Shown here: positions 27,038 to 35,855 of the stretch, one piece after another
How positions within the stretch are numbered: the stretch's first letter is position 1
How the letters are laid out: every line of letters begins with the position of its first letter
Position numbers and translations under genes: made by a program
The notes under the pieces: generated by a model
What the model was told of the DNA's origin: nothing
Databases searched by the model: none
What the model saw: the letters and a program-made list of their open reading frames with translations, nothing else
Origin: Novosphingobium sp. SG707
GTDB taxonomy: Bacteria; Pseudomonadota; Alphaproteobacteria; Sphingomonadales; Sphingomonadaceae
Assembly (NCBI RefSeq): GCF_012275515.1
Contig: NZ_JAAZQL010000003.1
Location: 316,833-380,832, forward strand
Length of the DNA: 64,000 bases
Direction: 5' to 3'

Positions 27038-28567
27038 TCAATGCATGGGGACGTCAGGCGCGGCGTCATTGGAAAACGGGCGCAGCAACAGGACCAGCGG
27101 CAGCACGATCAGCGTGCCATAACCCATGATCCGGAAAATATCATTATAGGTCATCACCAGCGCCTGAAGCTGAAGCTGGGCCTCAAGCTGGGGCGCGGCG
27201 CGCAGGATGCCGCCCATGGCGCGGACCTGATCCTGCACCATCGGGCTGTTGGCATGAAGCGTTTCCTCCAGCCGCCTTGTGTGCAGCCACAGGCGGTTGT
27301 CCTGAATGATGGCAATCCCGGCCAGTGCGATGCTGCCCCCCAGATTGCGCACCGAATTGAACAGGCCCGAAGCATCGCCCGCCAGTTCGCGCGGGACCGA
27401 GCGCACGCAGGCCTGGCTTAGGAAGAGCATCCCCAGAATCTGACCCACGCCGCGCATCAATTGCGATTCGACGAAATCGCCGCCGTCCGACCCCATCGTC
27501 ATGCCCGTATCGATCAAAGACGACACGCCCATGATCAGCAGGCCGAAACACACCGCCAGGCGCACGTCGATCCGTTTCAAAAGGATCGGCACAATGGCCA
27601 TCATGAACAGGCTGGGCACGCCGGAAATCAGCACGATCTTGCCCGATTGCAGCGCGTTGTAATTGGCCACCGAGGCCAGGAACTGGGGGATCACATAGGA
27701 AGTGCCGTAAAGCACCATGCCCAGCACCAGCCCCATGGTTGCCACCGCGCCGAATTGCCGGTCGAGCAGCAGTTTGAGCTGGATCACCGGCCGGGCGGCG
27801 AATTTTTGGCCGATGCCGATGCAGACAAAGCCCACCGCGCTGAGCACCGCCATTTCGCGGATCACCGGCGAGGAAAACCACTGCTCGCGCTGCCCCTCCT
27901 CCAGCAAGACCGTCAGCCCGCCCAGCCCCAGTGCCAACCCGACAATGCCGAACCAGTCCGCCTTGGCAAATTCGCCCAGATGACTTTTCTCATGCGGCAG
28001 ACCAAGGATCAGCAGCAGCAAAAGCGCGATACAGACCGGCAGGTTGAGAAAGAAGGCATAATGCCAACTGACATTCTCCGTCAGCCAGCCCCCCACCAGC
28101 GGCCCCATCACCGGTCCCATGATGACCGTGACGCCAAAGGCGGCAATGCCGATCGGCTGTTTGTCGCGCGGCAATCGCATGGCAATGATGGTCTGGGCCG
28201 TGGGAATCAGCGCCCCGCCGGTAAAACCCTGCCCCACGCGCCCGATGATCATCATCGTCAGCGTATCGGCCCAGCCGCAGATCATCGAGAAAAAGGTGAA
28301 CAGACTGGCCGCGATGAGGAGAAAGGTGCGCAGGCCCAGCACCCGCTGAAGCCATGCGGCCAGCGGAATGATCACGATTTCGGCCACCAGATAGGAGGTG
28401 GCCACCCACGTCCCCTCGGTGCCCGATGCGCCGATTTCACCCTGAATCGTGGGCAGCGCGGAATTGACGATGGAAATGTCGAGCGTCGCCATCAACGCGC
28501 CCAGCGTCCCCGCCGCCACCGCCAGCCATGCCGACAGATCGGCCTTTACCGGAGGCGCATCGACCAT
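27038..28567 (-). CDS. emrB: DHA2-family MFS multidrug transporter, EmrB-type
   Basis: 509 residues with 14 hydrophobic segments and the DHA2 signatures LDISIVNSALPTIQGEIG (motif D1-like) and GRVGQGFTGGALIPT (motif C). Proton antiporter that passes drugs to the EmrA adaptor and outer-membrane channel. Its start is 2 nt from the emrA stop; the stop is 8 nt from the nodT start. Substrate not predictable. Confidence 0.92.
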   Translation of the reverse strand: MVDAPPVKADLSAWLAVAAGTLGALMATLDISIVNSALPTIQGEIGASGTEGTWVATSYLVAEIVIIPLAAWLQRVLGLRTFLLIAASLFTFFSMICGWADTLTMMIIGRVGQGFTGGALIPTAQTIIAMRLPRDKQPIGIAAFGVTVIMGPVMGPLVGGWLTENVSWHYAFFLNLPVCIALLLLLILGLPHEKSHLGEFAKADWFGIVGLALGLGGLTVLLEEGQREQWFSSPVIREMAVLSAVGFVCIGIGQKFAARPVIQLKLLLDRQFGAVATMGLVLGMVLYGTSYVIPQFLASVANYNALQSGKIVLISGVPSLFMMAIVPILLKRIDVRLAVCFGLLIMGVSSLIDTGMTMGSDGGDFVESQLMRGVGQILGMLFLSQACVRSVPRELAGDASGLFNSVRNLGGSIALAGIAIIQDNRLWLHTRRLEETLHANSPMVQDQVRAMGGILRAAPQLEAQLQLQALVMTYNDIFRIMGYGTLIVLPLVLLLRPFSNDAAPDVPMH

Positions 28568-28569
28568 GA

Positions 28570-29661
28570 TCAGCGCGCCGTTTTCGTGTCCACCATCGCC
28601 GTCACCGACAGGCCCGGCACCAGCAGACGGCGCGTTTCATCATTGGCGTCAATCGCGATGCGCACCGGAACGCGCTGAACGATCTTGGTGAAATTGCCGG
28701 TCGCGTTGCTGGGTGCGATCAGGCTGAAGCTGGCCCCGGTGCCGGGCGCCATGCTTTCGATCCGGCCCTTGATCGCATGGCCGTCCAGCGCATCGACCTT
28801 GATCGACACGCTCTGTCCGGGGCGCATATGGGCCAATTGCGTTTCCTTGAAATTGGCCACGACATAGATCTTGGAAAGCGGCACCAGCGTCATCAACCGC
28901 GTGCCCGCCGAAACGAACTGGCCCGGCGTGACATTCTTGTCGCCGATGCGCCCGTCGATAGAGGCGCGGATGGTGGTGGCGTCCAGATCGACATTGGCCG
29001 CGTCAAACTGCGCCTTGCCGCCCAGCCCTTGCGCGACGGCCTGCTTGGCCTGCGCTTCGATGGCGGCGATGCGGCGCTGCTGGGCCTCGATGGCCGCGGT
29101 CTGGGCGCGGACCTGCGCGGCGGATTGGTCGGCGGCGGCGCGCAATTGCGACAATTGCTGGGCCTGCTCGGCCCCGCTGGCCACCAGCGGGGTGAAGCGC
29201 TTGACCTGATCGGCGTCGAATTGCGCCTTGGCCTGCGCGGCGGCCAATTGGGCGCGGGCCTGTTCGATCCCGGCGCGCTGTTCGGCAATGGCGGCCTGCG
29301 CATTGGCCTGCAGCGCCTCGGCAATCGCCACCTGCGCCGATGCCTGCGCGGTCTTGGCCTTGTAATCGCGCGGGTCGAGCGTGAGCAAAGGCGTCCCCGC
29401 CTTCACGTCCTGATTGTCAGTAACCAGAACCTGCGCGACATAGCCTGAGATGCGCGGTGCCACCGCCAGCGTGTCGGCGGCGATCTGCGCGTCATTGGTT
29501 TCTTCGATATAGCGGCCATGGGTGAAATAGTCCCAGCCCCACCAGCCGCCGCCCAGCAAAAGCGCCAGCCCGACAAAGGGCAGCACCTTGCGCGCGGGCG
29601 AGGACGAGGAACTTTCGGAGGATTCAGCCGTCTGGTCAGCCACCTGGGAAGTATCGGTCAT
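28570..29661 (-). CDS. emrA: HlyD/EmrA-type membrane fusion protein
   Basis: 363 residues. A short cytoplasmic N-terminus, one helix (KVLPFVGLALLLGGGWWGWDYF), then lipoyl/barrel-sandwich halves (DAQIAADTLAVAPRISGYV; TTIRASIDGRIG) flanking a long Ala/Gln/Glu-rich coiled coil. It is the periplasmic adaptor of the EmrAB-NodT system and the first gene of the operon. The upstream 100 nt carries nested palindromes but no regulator gene is adjacent. Confidence 0.93.
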   Translation of the reverse strand: MTDTSQVADQTAESSESSSSSPARKVLPFVGLALLLGGGWWGWDYFTHGRYIEETNDAQIAADTLAVAPRISGYVAQVLVTDNQDVKAGTPLLTLDPRDYKAKTAQASAQVAIAEALQANAQAAIAEQRAGIEQARAQLAAAQAKAQFDADQVKRFTPLVASGAEQAQQLSQLRAAADQSAAQVRAQTAAIEAQQRRIAAIEAQAKQAVAQGLGGKAQFDAANVDLDATTIRASIDGRIGDKNVTPGQFVSAGTRLMTLVPLSKIYVVANFKETQLAHMRPGQSVSIKVDALDGHAIKGRIESMAPGTGASFSLIAPSNATGNFTKIVQRVPVRIAIDANDETRRLLVPGLSVTAMVDTKTAR

Positions 29662-29750
29662 GCAGTACTCTCATACGTGCCAAGGCCATTTCGCATGCCG
29701 AACCTATTGGGCAAGCGGGGGTTTTGCAGGCGGTATAGATGATTTCTATT

Positions 29751-29780
29751 CCTGACAAGCCTGTCATCAGGGTTTAACCC
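29751..29780. promoter_or_regulatory. Nested palindromes upstream of emrA
   Basis: TGACA-AGCC-TGTCA at 29753-29766 lies inside CCTGA...TCAGG (29751-29771) and is followed by GGGTT-T-AACCC. They are about 90-120 nt before the emrA start and could bind a repressor that is not encoded nearby. Confidence 0.4.
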
Positions 29781-29830
29781 GAAGTCAACCATCGGGCATC
29801 AGGGGCACACGGCGCCCTCGAAAATTGCGA

Positions 29831-29851
29831 CGCCGACCCTCTCAGTCGGCG
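29831..29851 (-). terminator. Hairpin overlapping the FGE stop
   Basis: CGCCGAC (29851-29845) and GTCGGCG (29837-29831) on the minus strand form a 7-bp stem whose loop includes the stop codon of the FGE-like gene. The following bases are CAATTTTC, a weak T run. Confidence 0.45.
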
Positions 29852-30807
29852 CCTTTCACACAGCGAAAGCCGATATGGCTGGTCGAACTGTCGATGGATT
29901 GTGGGTGGCGTGCGGCGGGGCGATAGCGCTGGCAATAGCTGGGCGCGCAAAGATGCGATCCGCCCTTGATGACCTTGCGCGGAATTTTCGCGGTGGGCTC
30001 GGATGGATCATGGCTCTTGGCGCGAAAACCGCCGCGCGGATTATCGATGGCGCAGCAGGCGCTCTTCCTGCGCGGGCGCGCCTCGGAGGGCAGGCTCCAC
30101 CAATCCTCGCAGATTTCCCAGACATTGCCGATCATGTCGTGGATGCCATAGCCATTGGCCGGGAAGGCGCGCACCGGGCTGGTCCGCACCCAGCCGTCGG
30201 CGGCGGTGTTGGCAAAGGGGAACATCCCCTGCCAGGTGTTGGCGCGATGCTCGCCGCCCGGCGTCAGCTCATCGCCCCAGGCATATTCGCAATCCTCCAG
30301 GCCGCCGCGTGCGGCAAATTCGAACTCGGCCTCGGTGGGCAGGCGCTTGCCCGCCCATGCGGCATAGGCGGCGGCATCCTGATGCGTGACATGCACGACC
30401 GGGTGGTCGAGAATTTCCTCGATCCCGCTGTCCGGCCCCAGCGGATGGCGCCAGCACGCGCCCTCCACCCAGCGCCACCATTGCGACGGATCGCCCAGAT
30501 CCACCGGCCGGTCCGTCATCGTGAAGACCAGCGATCCGGCCACCGCCAGCGCCGGGTCCATGCCTGGATAATCGCGCGGATCGGGCGCGGTTTCGGCAAA
30601 GGTGCGGTATCCGGTGGCCTCAACAAAAGCGGCGAATTGCGCATTTGTCACCGGCGTTTCATCCACCCAGAAGGAAGCCACGCGCACCTTTCGGCGCGGC
30701 GCCTCCTCCGGATAGAAGGCCGAGGAGCCCATCATGAAGACACCGCCTTCGACAAGGCGCATGCCTTCACGGACGGAAGGGGCGAGGGAGGATGGAACGC
30801 TGCTCAT
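29842..30807 (-). CDS. Formylglycine-generating enzyme (FGE-sulfatase family)
   Basis: 321 residues of the SUMF1/FGE fold. It starts RLVEGGVFMMGSSAFYPEEAPRRKV, carries TNAQFAAFV and GKRLPTEAEFEFAARGG, and near the end GGSHLCAPSYCQRYRPAAR. The cysteines at about 287 and 292 match the catalytic pair of aerobic FGE (family consensus LCxxSYCxRYR), which most other FGE-fold proteins lack. It therefore probably converts the active-site Cys of the sulfatase encoded 40 nt upstream into formylglycine. No signal peptide, as expected for cytoplasmic maturation before export. Confidence 0.93.
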   Translation of the reverse strand: MSSVPSSLAPSVREGMRLVEGGVFMMGSSAFYPEEAPRRKVRVASFWVDETPVTNAQFAAFVEATGYRTFAETAPDPRDYPGMDPALAVAGSLVFTMTDRPVDLGDPSQWWRWVEGACWRHPLGPDSGIEEILDHPVVHVTHQDAAAYAAWAGKRLPTEAEFEFAARGGLEDCEYAWGDELTPGGEHRANTWQGMFPFANTAADGWVRTSPVRAFPANGYGIHDMIGNVWEICEDWWSLPSEARPRRKSACCAIDNPRGGFRAKSHDPSEPTAKIPRKVIKGGSHLCAPSYCQRYRPAARHPQSIDSSTSHIGFRCVKGAD

Positions 30808-30847
30808 CGCTTGTTTCTATGGCCGCTCAGGCGTCTTGCAAAGGCCC

Positions 30848-32581
30848 TTACTTCGCCGGGATCTGCTTGAACTGCTGATCGACGGTGGGCGCGTTCATAA
30901 AGGGCTTGCCGGCGGCCTGCGCCGCGCCCTTGGCCGGGCTGTCGGGCAGGATGTCGTCCATGCGGTCGGTGCGATTGGGTTCGACCAGCCATTCCGCCGG
31001 GAAAGGCGCCGCCCCCGTGCCGCCCTTCATCCGCCGCACCGAGCCGATCGACTGGCGCGCGGTATAGGGAATCGCATGCTTGCCCTTGTTGTTGGCCAGT
31101 TGCTCATAAAGCGCGGCGCGCAGGGTGATCTTGTCTTTCAGATGCGCCGGATCGTCGATCAGATTGGTCATCTCGGTCGGGTCGGCGCCGATGTCATACA
31201 GTTCCTCGCGGTCATAGATGCCGTGATACTGGATATACTTCAGGTTGCCGCGCGTGATGGCAAAGGTGGTCGGCGTTTCGGGGAAGCTCCATTCCCAGTA
31301 ATATTCATAGATGAAGTCGCTGGGGTTCCACTGCGCGGGCTTTTGCGCGCCGGTGATCAGGCCCCATGCGTTCTGGCCCTCGAACTGCTGGGGCATGGTC
31401 TTCACGCCCGCCGCGCTCAGGAAAGTGGGCGCGAAATCGAGGCCGCGCACGCGCCCTGTATTGACCGCATTGGCGGGAACCGTGCCCGGCTCCCACATCA
31501 CCAGCGGCACGCGCACCGAGGCCTCATAGGCGGTGCGCTTGTCGATCAACCCGTGGTCGCCGATCTGGAAACCATTGTCGCTGGTGAAGACGACCAGCGT
31601 GTCCTTTTCCAGATGGTTCTTTTTGAGATACGCCATGATCCGGCCCAGCGAGTCATCGACCGCCGAGAGCGTGCCATAGTAATATTTCAGGTATTCCGTC
31701 ATTTTCATGTCAGAATTATAAAAGAAATCAATGCCATGCCACGTATTGCGCTGATCATAGACCCAGCGCGGCTTGCCCTTGTAATTTTCCGGCGTGTTTT
31801 CCGCACTGGCGGGCAGGGCGAATTTCGCCTTGTCATACTGATGGGCATAGCGCGGCGGGGGCAACGGGTCGGAATGGACGGCCTTGTGGCTCAGATAGAG
31901 GAAGAAGGGCTTCTTGGGGTCGCGCTCCTTTTCCAGCCAGTTCATCGCATAATCGGTCAGCTCGTCGGTGATATAGCCGGTCTGGGCGACTTCCTTGCCA
32001 TCGACGTTGAACATATTGGCCTTGCCCGCGGCAACGGCTGCTGCGGGCATGTCGCCGGTCGGGTAATAATGCCCCTGCCCCTTGAAGCTGAGCCATTTGT
32101 CGAAGCCGGGGCGCGGGGCGTCAGTGTCATTGCCCATGTGCCACTTGCCGATGAAGGCGGTCTGATACCCGGCCTGCTGCAGATATTTGGGGAAGAAGGT
32201 CAGGCCATCTTCGCTGGAATTGTTATTGTCCACCACCCCATGGTTGCGCGCGGTCATGCCGGTCAGGATCGTCGCGCGGCTGGGGCTGCACAGCGAGGAG
32301 GTGGTCACGCCATTGGGGAAATAGGTGCCCTCGCGCGCCATGCGGTCGATATTGGGGGTCTGGAGCAGGCCGGGCTGGAGGAAACCCATGCCGTCAAAGC
32401 GCAGATCGTCGACCAGCACGAAGATGATGTTGCGCGGGCGGGCCTGCGCCGGGGCGTCGGAGGCGGGCGCAGCGGCAGGAGCCGGGACTGGTTTGGCCGC
32501 CGCCTGGGCCATGCCCGACTGAAACGCCACAGCGGCAAAACAGGCCGCACCACCCAGAATCACTTTATGCAATTTCGCCAT
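30848..32581 (-). CDS. Exported Cys-type sulfatase
   Basis: 577 residues. Signal peptide MAKLHKVILGGAACFAAVAF ending near AQAA, then FVLVDDLRFD (metal-binding Asp pair about 58-59) and the sulfatase motif LCSPSRATILTG with the formylglycine-forming Cys at about 98; GKWHMG and TSDNGFQIGDHGL complete the site. It should hydrolyse sulfate esters of an organic substrate, possibly a sulfated polysaccharide, in the periplasm. ATG 32581 has GAGG 5 nt upstream and starts the signal peptide; an upstream in-frame stretch looks untranslated. A LacI-type operator lies about 95-115 nt upstream. Confidence 0.94.
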   Translation of the reverse strand: MAKLHKVILGGAACFAAVAFQSGMAQAAAKPVPAPAAAPASDAPAQARPRNIIFVLVDDLRFDGMGFLQPGLLQTPNIDRMAREGTYFPNGVTTSSLCSPSRATILTGMTARNHGVVDNNNSSEDGLTFFPKYLQQAGYQTAFIGKWHMGNDTDAPRPGFDKWLSFKGQGHYYPTGDMPAAAVAAGKANMFNVDGKEVAQTGYITDELTDYAMNWLEKERDPKKPFFLYLSHKAVHSDPLPPPRYAHQYDKAKFALPASAENTPENYKGKPRWVYDQRNTWHGIDFFYNSDMKMTEYLKYYYGTLSAVDDSLGRIMAYLKKNHLEKDTLVVFTSDNGFQIGDHGLIDKRTAYEASVRVPLVMWEPGTVPANAVNTGRVRGLDFAPTFLSAAGVKTMPQQFEGQNAWGLITGAQKPAQWNPSDFIYEYYWEWSFPETPTTFAITRGNLKYIQYHGIYDREELYDIGADPTEMTNLIDDPAHLKDKITLRAALYEQLANNKGKHAIPYTARQSIGSVRRMKGGTGAAPFPAEWLVEPNRTDRMDDILPDSPAKGAAQAAGKPFMNAPTVDQQFKQIPAK

Positions 32582-32668
32582 CGGCCTCATCCCGTTGCAG
32601 GGCGTCGGCGGTGAATCGCCACCGACGCGCCATCTTTCCGCAGCCTGAATGACGCGGCCATGCGGCCA

Positions 32669-32697
32669 AGTCAAGAAAATACCAGCGCTGGTATTTT
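32669..32697 (-). promoter_or_regulatory. Perfect 22-bp palindrome (LacI-type operator) and -35 box of sulfatase operon
   Basis: AAAATACCAGC (32676-32686) directly abuts its complement GCTGGTATTTT (32687-32697). On the minus strand TTGACT (32674-32669) follows one base later, with 17 nt to CATTCA, a possible -35/-10 pair. The even-length palindrome with central GC is the form bound by LacI-family dimers. It overlaps the last bases of the LacI gene. Confidence 0.8.
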
Positions 32698-33649
32698 AAG
32701 TGGATTCGCGGATCACCAGATGATGCGCGAAACTGGCATCCGCGCCTCCCCGGTCCAGCGCCAGATCCACCGCGATCCGCGCGATTTCCTCGACCGGCTG
32801 GTGAATGCTGGTCAGCGCCGGATAGCACATCTGCCCCTCGACCGCATTGTCAAACCCGGCAATCGCCACATCCTGCGGCACGCGGAAACCCATGCGCAGA
32901 GCGCAAGCCATCGCCCCCAGCGCCATCTGGTCATTGGCGGCAAAGATCGCCGTGGGCCGCCGGGGCAAGGCCATCAGATCGCGAAACGCCTGCTCGCCAT
33001 CGGCAAAATTCATCCCCGCGCGCACCACATGGCTGTCGGGCAAATCCAGCCCGCTTGTCGCCAGTCCCTCGCGAAAGCCGGTCAGCCGTTCCTCGGCGGC
33101 CATTTCCGGGCGCGGCGGGGCGATCATCGCCAGCACCCGATGCCCCCGCCCGACCAGATAGTGCGCCATTTCCCGCGCAATCGCATGATCATGAACCTCG
33201 ACGCTGCGCCCGATGCCGTCATTCTTGCCCGCGATCCGCACCACCGGCTTGCCCATATCCATCAGCGCGGCCAGCACGCGCGGATTGTCGGCAAAAGGCG
33301 GCACCACGATCACCGCATCCGGCTCACATGAAAGCGTGATCGACAGGTCATCGCCATCCATCACCTCGAGCACCAGATGATAGCCCACCTTGCGGCAGGC
33401 ATCGGCGGTGGCCACCATGATGCGCGAAAAATAGCTGTAGGTCAGGCGCGGGGCGATCATCGCGATGATGAAGCTGCGCCCGCTGGCCAATTGCCGCGCG
33501 GCCAGCGCCGGGCGATAGTTCAATTCGCGGATCGAGCGTTCGACCTTCTCGCGCACGCCGGGGCGAACCGTCTGCGCGCCATTGATGACGCGCGAGACCG
33601 TCTTGATCGAAATGCCCGAATGCTGCGCCACATCCTTGATCGTCGCCAT
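32696..33649 (-). CDS. LacI family transcriptional regulator
   Basis: 317 residues. LacI helix-turn-helix and hinge (MATIKDVAQHSGISIKTVSRVING...NYRPALAARQLASGRS) followed by a periplasmic-binding-protein-like effector domain (FAANDQMALGAMACALRMG...VAIAGFDN). The start at 33649 is the usual LacI N-terminus. Located upstream of the sulfatase and FGE genes with a perfect operator between, and a degenerate copy of the same operator before its own gene. It probably represses both, released by a sugar derived from the sulfated substrate (inference). Confidence 0.93.
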   Translation of the reverse strand: MATIKDVAQHSGISIKTVSRVINGAQTVRPGVREKVERSIRELNYRPALAARQLASGRSFIIAMIAPRLTYSYFSRIMVATADACRKVGYHLVLEVMDGDDLSITLSCEPDAVIVVPPFADNPRVLAALMDMGKPVVRIAGKNDGIGRSVEVHDHAIAREMAHYLVGRGHRVLAMIAPPRPEMAAEERLTGFREGLATSGLDLPDSHVVRAGMNFADGEQAFRDLMALPRRPTAIFAANDQMALGAMACALRMGFRVPQDVAIAGFDNAVEGQMCYPALTSIHQPVEEIARIAVDLALDRGGADASFAHHLVIREST

Positions 33650-33718
33650 GGCCTGCCATTCCTTTTGCTGATCCGGGCTGATGCGCCATTTTACCTGCGA
33701 TGCGCAAGAGGCAAGAGC

Positions 33719-33740
33719 ATAATACCAGCGATGGAATTTA
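33719..33740 (-). promoter_or_regulatory. Degenerate second LacI-type operator before lacI
   Basis: ATAATACCAGC followed by GATGGAATTTA matches the perfect palindrome at 32676-32697 at 18 of 22 positions. On the minus strand it overlaps TGGTATTAT, an extended -10 about 70 nt before the LacI start, which fits autoregulation. Confidence 0.65.
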
Positions 33741-33885
33741 ACCGCTGGGGCCCTTTCGCGCAAACGATGCCATTTGCGTTGGACGAAGCCGTCGGCATTA
33801 TGTAGGCATGATCCACCGGCAGCATCTCCATCGTCAAGCGCTGTCGGCTGAGAGTTGTCATGCTCCCGCTTGCCTTGGGAGCCTT

Positions 33886-34443
33886 ATGTCCAGAAACTCC
33901 ATGACAAGACAGGCCATGACGAGACAGGCCGATTGTCTGCGATCCGACACCATCAGACCATGGTTCGACCACACCAGCGCCCTTGCGCTGCACAGCTCTT
34001 TCGAAACGCTGCGGGCCGGGTGTCTTTATCTGATCGAGCGCGAAACCCGGATGAACGCCGCCTCCAGCGCGGCCAAGGTGATGATGCGCGTCTCGGGCAA
34101 CCACCTCAAGGAACTCGACCGCTTCTTTTCGCTGCTGATCGGCGAATATCGCGCCTTCCTGCGGGCGATGGCGCCCCATGCCAATCCCGCCCCGGCCGAT
34201 CTCCATCCGCTTCACAAACATCGCCCCCGCCTGCGCGCGATCCGGCGGCTTCAGATCGCGGCCTGCGACGGGCCGGTGCGCAACCATTGCGCGATCACAG
34301 CGCGCGATCTGGCCACGGCCTCGCTGGGGCTGGCGGGGGGCAAACAGGCGGCGGGCAGGCCTTTCGTGCTGGATGACCGCGCGCTGGCCGAAATCGCGCG
34401 CTTCTATCTCGCGCTGGCCGGGGATGTCGTGGGCCTGGCCTGA
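33886..34443 (+). CDS. Conserved-looking hypothetical protein
   Basis: 185 residues, mostly helical and basic, no signal peptide or membrane helix. ATG 33886 is chosen because GGGAG lies 5 nt upstream. Its N-terminus contains a short duplication (SMTRQAMTRQAD). The RRLQIAACDGP and FETLRAGCLYLIERETR segments give no family I recognise. It stands alone on the plus strand between the LacI gene and a convergent OmpR-type regulator, 3 nt from that gene's stop. Confidence 0.6.
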   Translation: MSRNSMTRQAMTRQADCLRSDTIRPWFDHTSALALHSSFETLRAGCLYLIERETRMNAASSAAKVMMRVSGNHLKELDRFFSLLIGEYRAFLRAMAPHANPAPADLHPLHKHRPRLRAIRRLQIAACDGPVRNHCAITARDLATASLGLAGGKQAAGRPFVLDDRALAEIARFYLALAGDVVGLA

Positions 34444-34446
34444 ACG

Positions 34447-35271
34447 TCAGCCGCGCGTCCGCGTGACATGCGGCACAAAGACATAACCCTCGTTGCGCAC
34501 CGTGCGGATCAGCTCGGACACGCCGCTGCTGCCCGCATCGGTCATCTTGCGGCGCAGGCGCGACAATTGCACATCGATCGCGCGGTCGAAATGATCGGCA
34601 TCCCCCCCGCGTGACCATTCCAGCAACTGGTCGCGCGTCACCACCCGGCGCGGATGCTGGGCAAAGGCCAGCAGCAGGCGGAACTCGCCTTCGGTCAGCG
34701 TGATCATCCGCCCATCGGGATCGAACAGCAGCCGCATGTCCAGATCCATCCGCCAGCCTTCGAAATAAAGGCCATTGGCGCAGGTCGCCCCGGCCTGATC
34801 CTGCGAGGGGCCGGGCGCGCCTTCGGCCGCAGCGGCATCGGCCGGGGGCGCTTCTGCTCCTCCGGCGCGGATTTCCATCGCCTGATCCAGCACCGCCTGC
34901 GCCGCCGCCTTGCGCCGCAGCACGGCGCGGATGCGCGCCAGCAATTCGCGCGGGTTGCACGGTTTGGCCAGATAATCGTCGGCGCCCATTTCCAGCCCGA
35001 CCACGCGGTCGATATCCGATCCCACGGCGCTGAGCATAATCACCGGCGGCGCTTGGGGCCCAAGGCTGCGCAGCGCGGTCAGCCCGTCCTCCTTGGGCAT
35101 CATCACGTCCAGCACGATCAGATCATACGAACCGGCCTCAAGCATCCGGCGCATTTCGACCGGATTGGCCGCCGTGGCTGTCTGATAGCCATGCTTGCCC
35201 AGAAATTCGGACACGACCGTCCTGATGCCCTTGTCATCATCAACGATCAGGATTTTGGTCGCCAGATCCAT
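34447..35271 (-). CDS. OmpR-family response regulator
   Basis: 274 residues. Receiver domain ILIVDDDKGIRTVV with phospho-Asp about 55 (LIVLDVMMPKEDG) and AKPCNPREL, then an Ala/Gly/Pro-rich linker of about 40 residues (longer than usual), then an OmpR winged helix (LTEGEFRLLLAFAQHPRRVVTRDQLLEW...IDVQLSRLRRKM...IRTVRNEGYVF). Transcribed away from the sensor kinase gene at 35856, its likely partner. Upstream ATGs at 35292 and 35310 are possible starts. Confidence 0.92.
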   Translation of the reverse strand: MDLATKILIVDDDKGIRTVVSEFLGKHGYQTATAANPVEMRRMLEAGSYDLIVLDVMMPKEDGLTALRSLGPQAPPVIMLSAVGSDIDRVVGLEMGADDYLAKPCNPRELLARIRAVLRRKAAAQAVLDQAMEIRAGGAEAPPADAAAAEGAPGPSQDQAGATCANGLYFEGWRMDLDMRLLFDPDGRMITLTEGEFRLLLAFAQHPRRVVTRDQLLEWSRGGDADHFDRAIDVQLSRLRRKMTDAGSSGVSELIRTVRNEGYVFVPHVTRTRG

Positions 35272-35855
35272 GGCGTTGTGTGTGGCCTGCATCCCGTGCC
35301 ATTTCCACATTTTTCTGGCCCGCGAATTTCAGAAATTTTTCAGCGCTCGCGCCCGATCACCCCGTCCGATGAAATCTGGCCGAAATCATCGCGCAATCGA
35401 ACGGGGTCAGTCTGGCTTCATGACCGATGCATCGCCCTCCTTCCCTGTGTCCGGCCCGGCCGCGACGCAGGCGTTTGCGGGCCATGCCACCGGCCAAAGT
35501 CCTGAACGAACGGCGAGCGGCCCGGCCCAAGGACATGCAACCGCCCCCACTGGTGCATGTCCCGGCCAGACCGCGCTTCCGTCCGCCGCCCTGATCCCGC
35601 TCGAAAGCACCATCGCCCCCCCGCTTTCGCTCGGTCCCTGGTCAGGGCGGCGGCATTGGCCTTTGGCCCCCCGCTCCTTTTTGCGGGGATAGCGCGGCCA
35701 TGTCTGCCCCATCCCCCATGCCGCCGCTTGGCGCCGATAGGGGCCGGGACAACGAAACCGCGCGCGCGGTTTCCTCGATATTTGCCCGCAACCGGGCCGG
35801 ATCGCCCGGCGATGAAGCATCGCTTTCACCCCCGATCTATGGCAATTGCCGGGGC
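35272..35855. other. Long intergenic region between divergent regulator and kinase
   Basis: 584 nt. Open frames on the plus strand (35420-35692 and the in-frame extension of the kinase from 35700) have about 70% third-position GC, close to background and unlike the gene bodies, so I do not call them. If translated, 35700 would give the kinase 52 extra N-terminal residues. Both divergent promoters must lie here; no clear boxes seen. Confidence 0.5.

Noticed and set aside
35420..35692. Possible 90-residue gene before the sensor kinase
   Set aside because: About 30% A/T at third positions and no recognisable motif.
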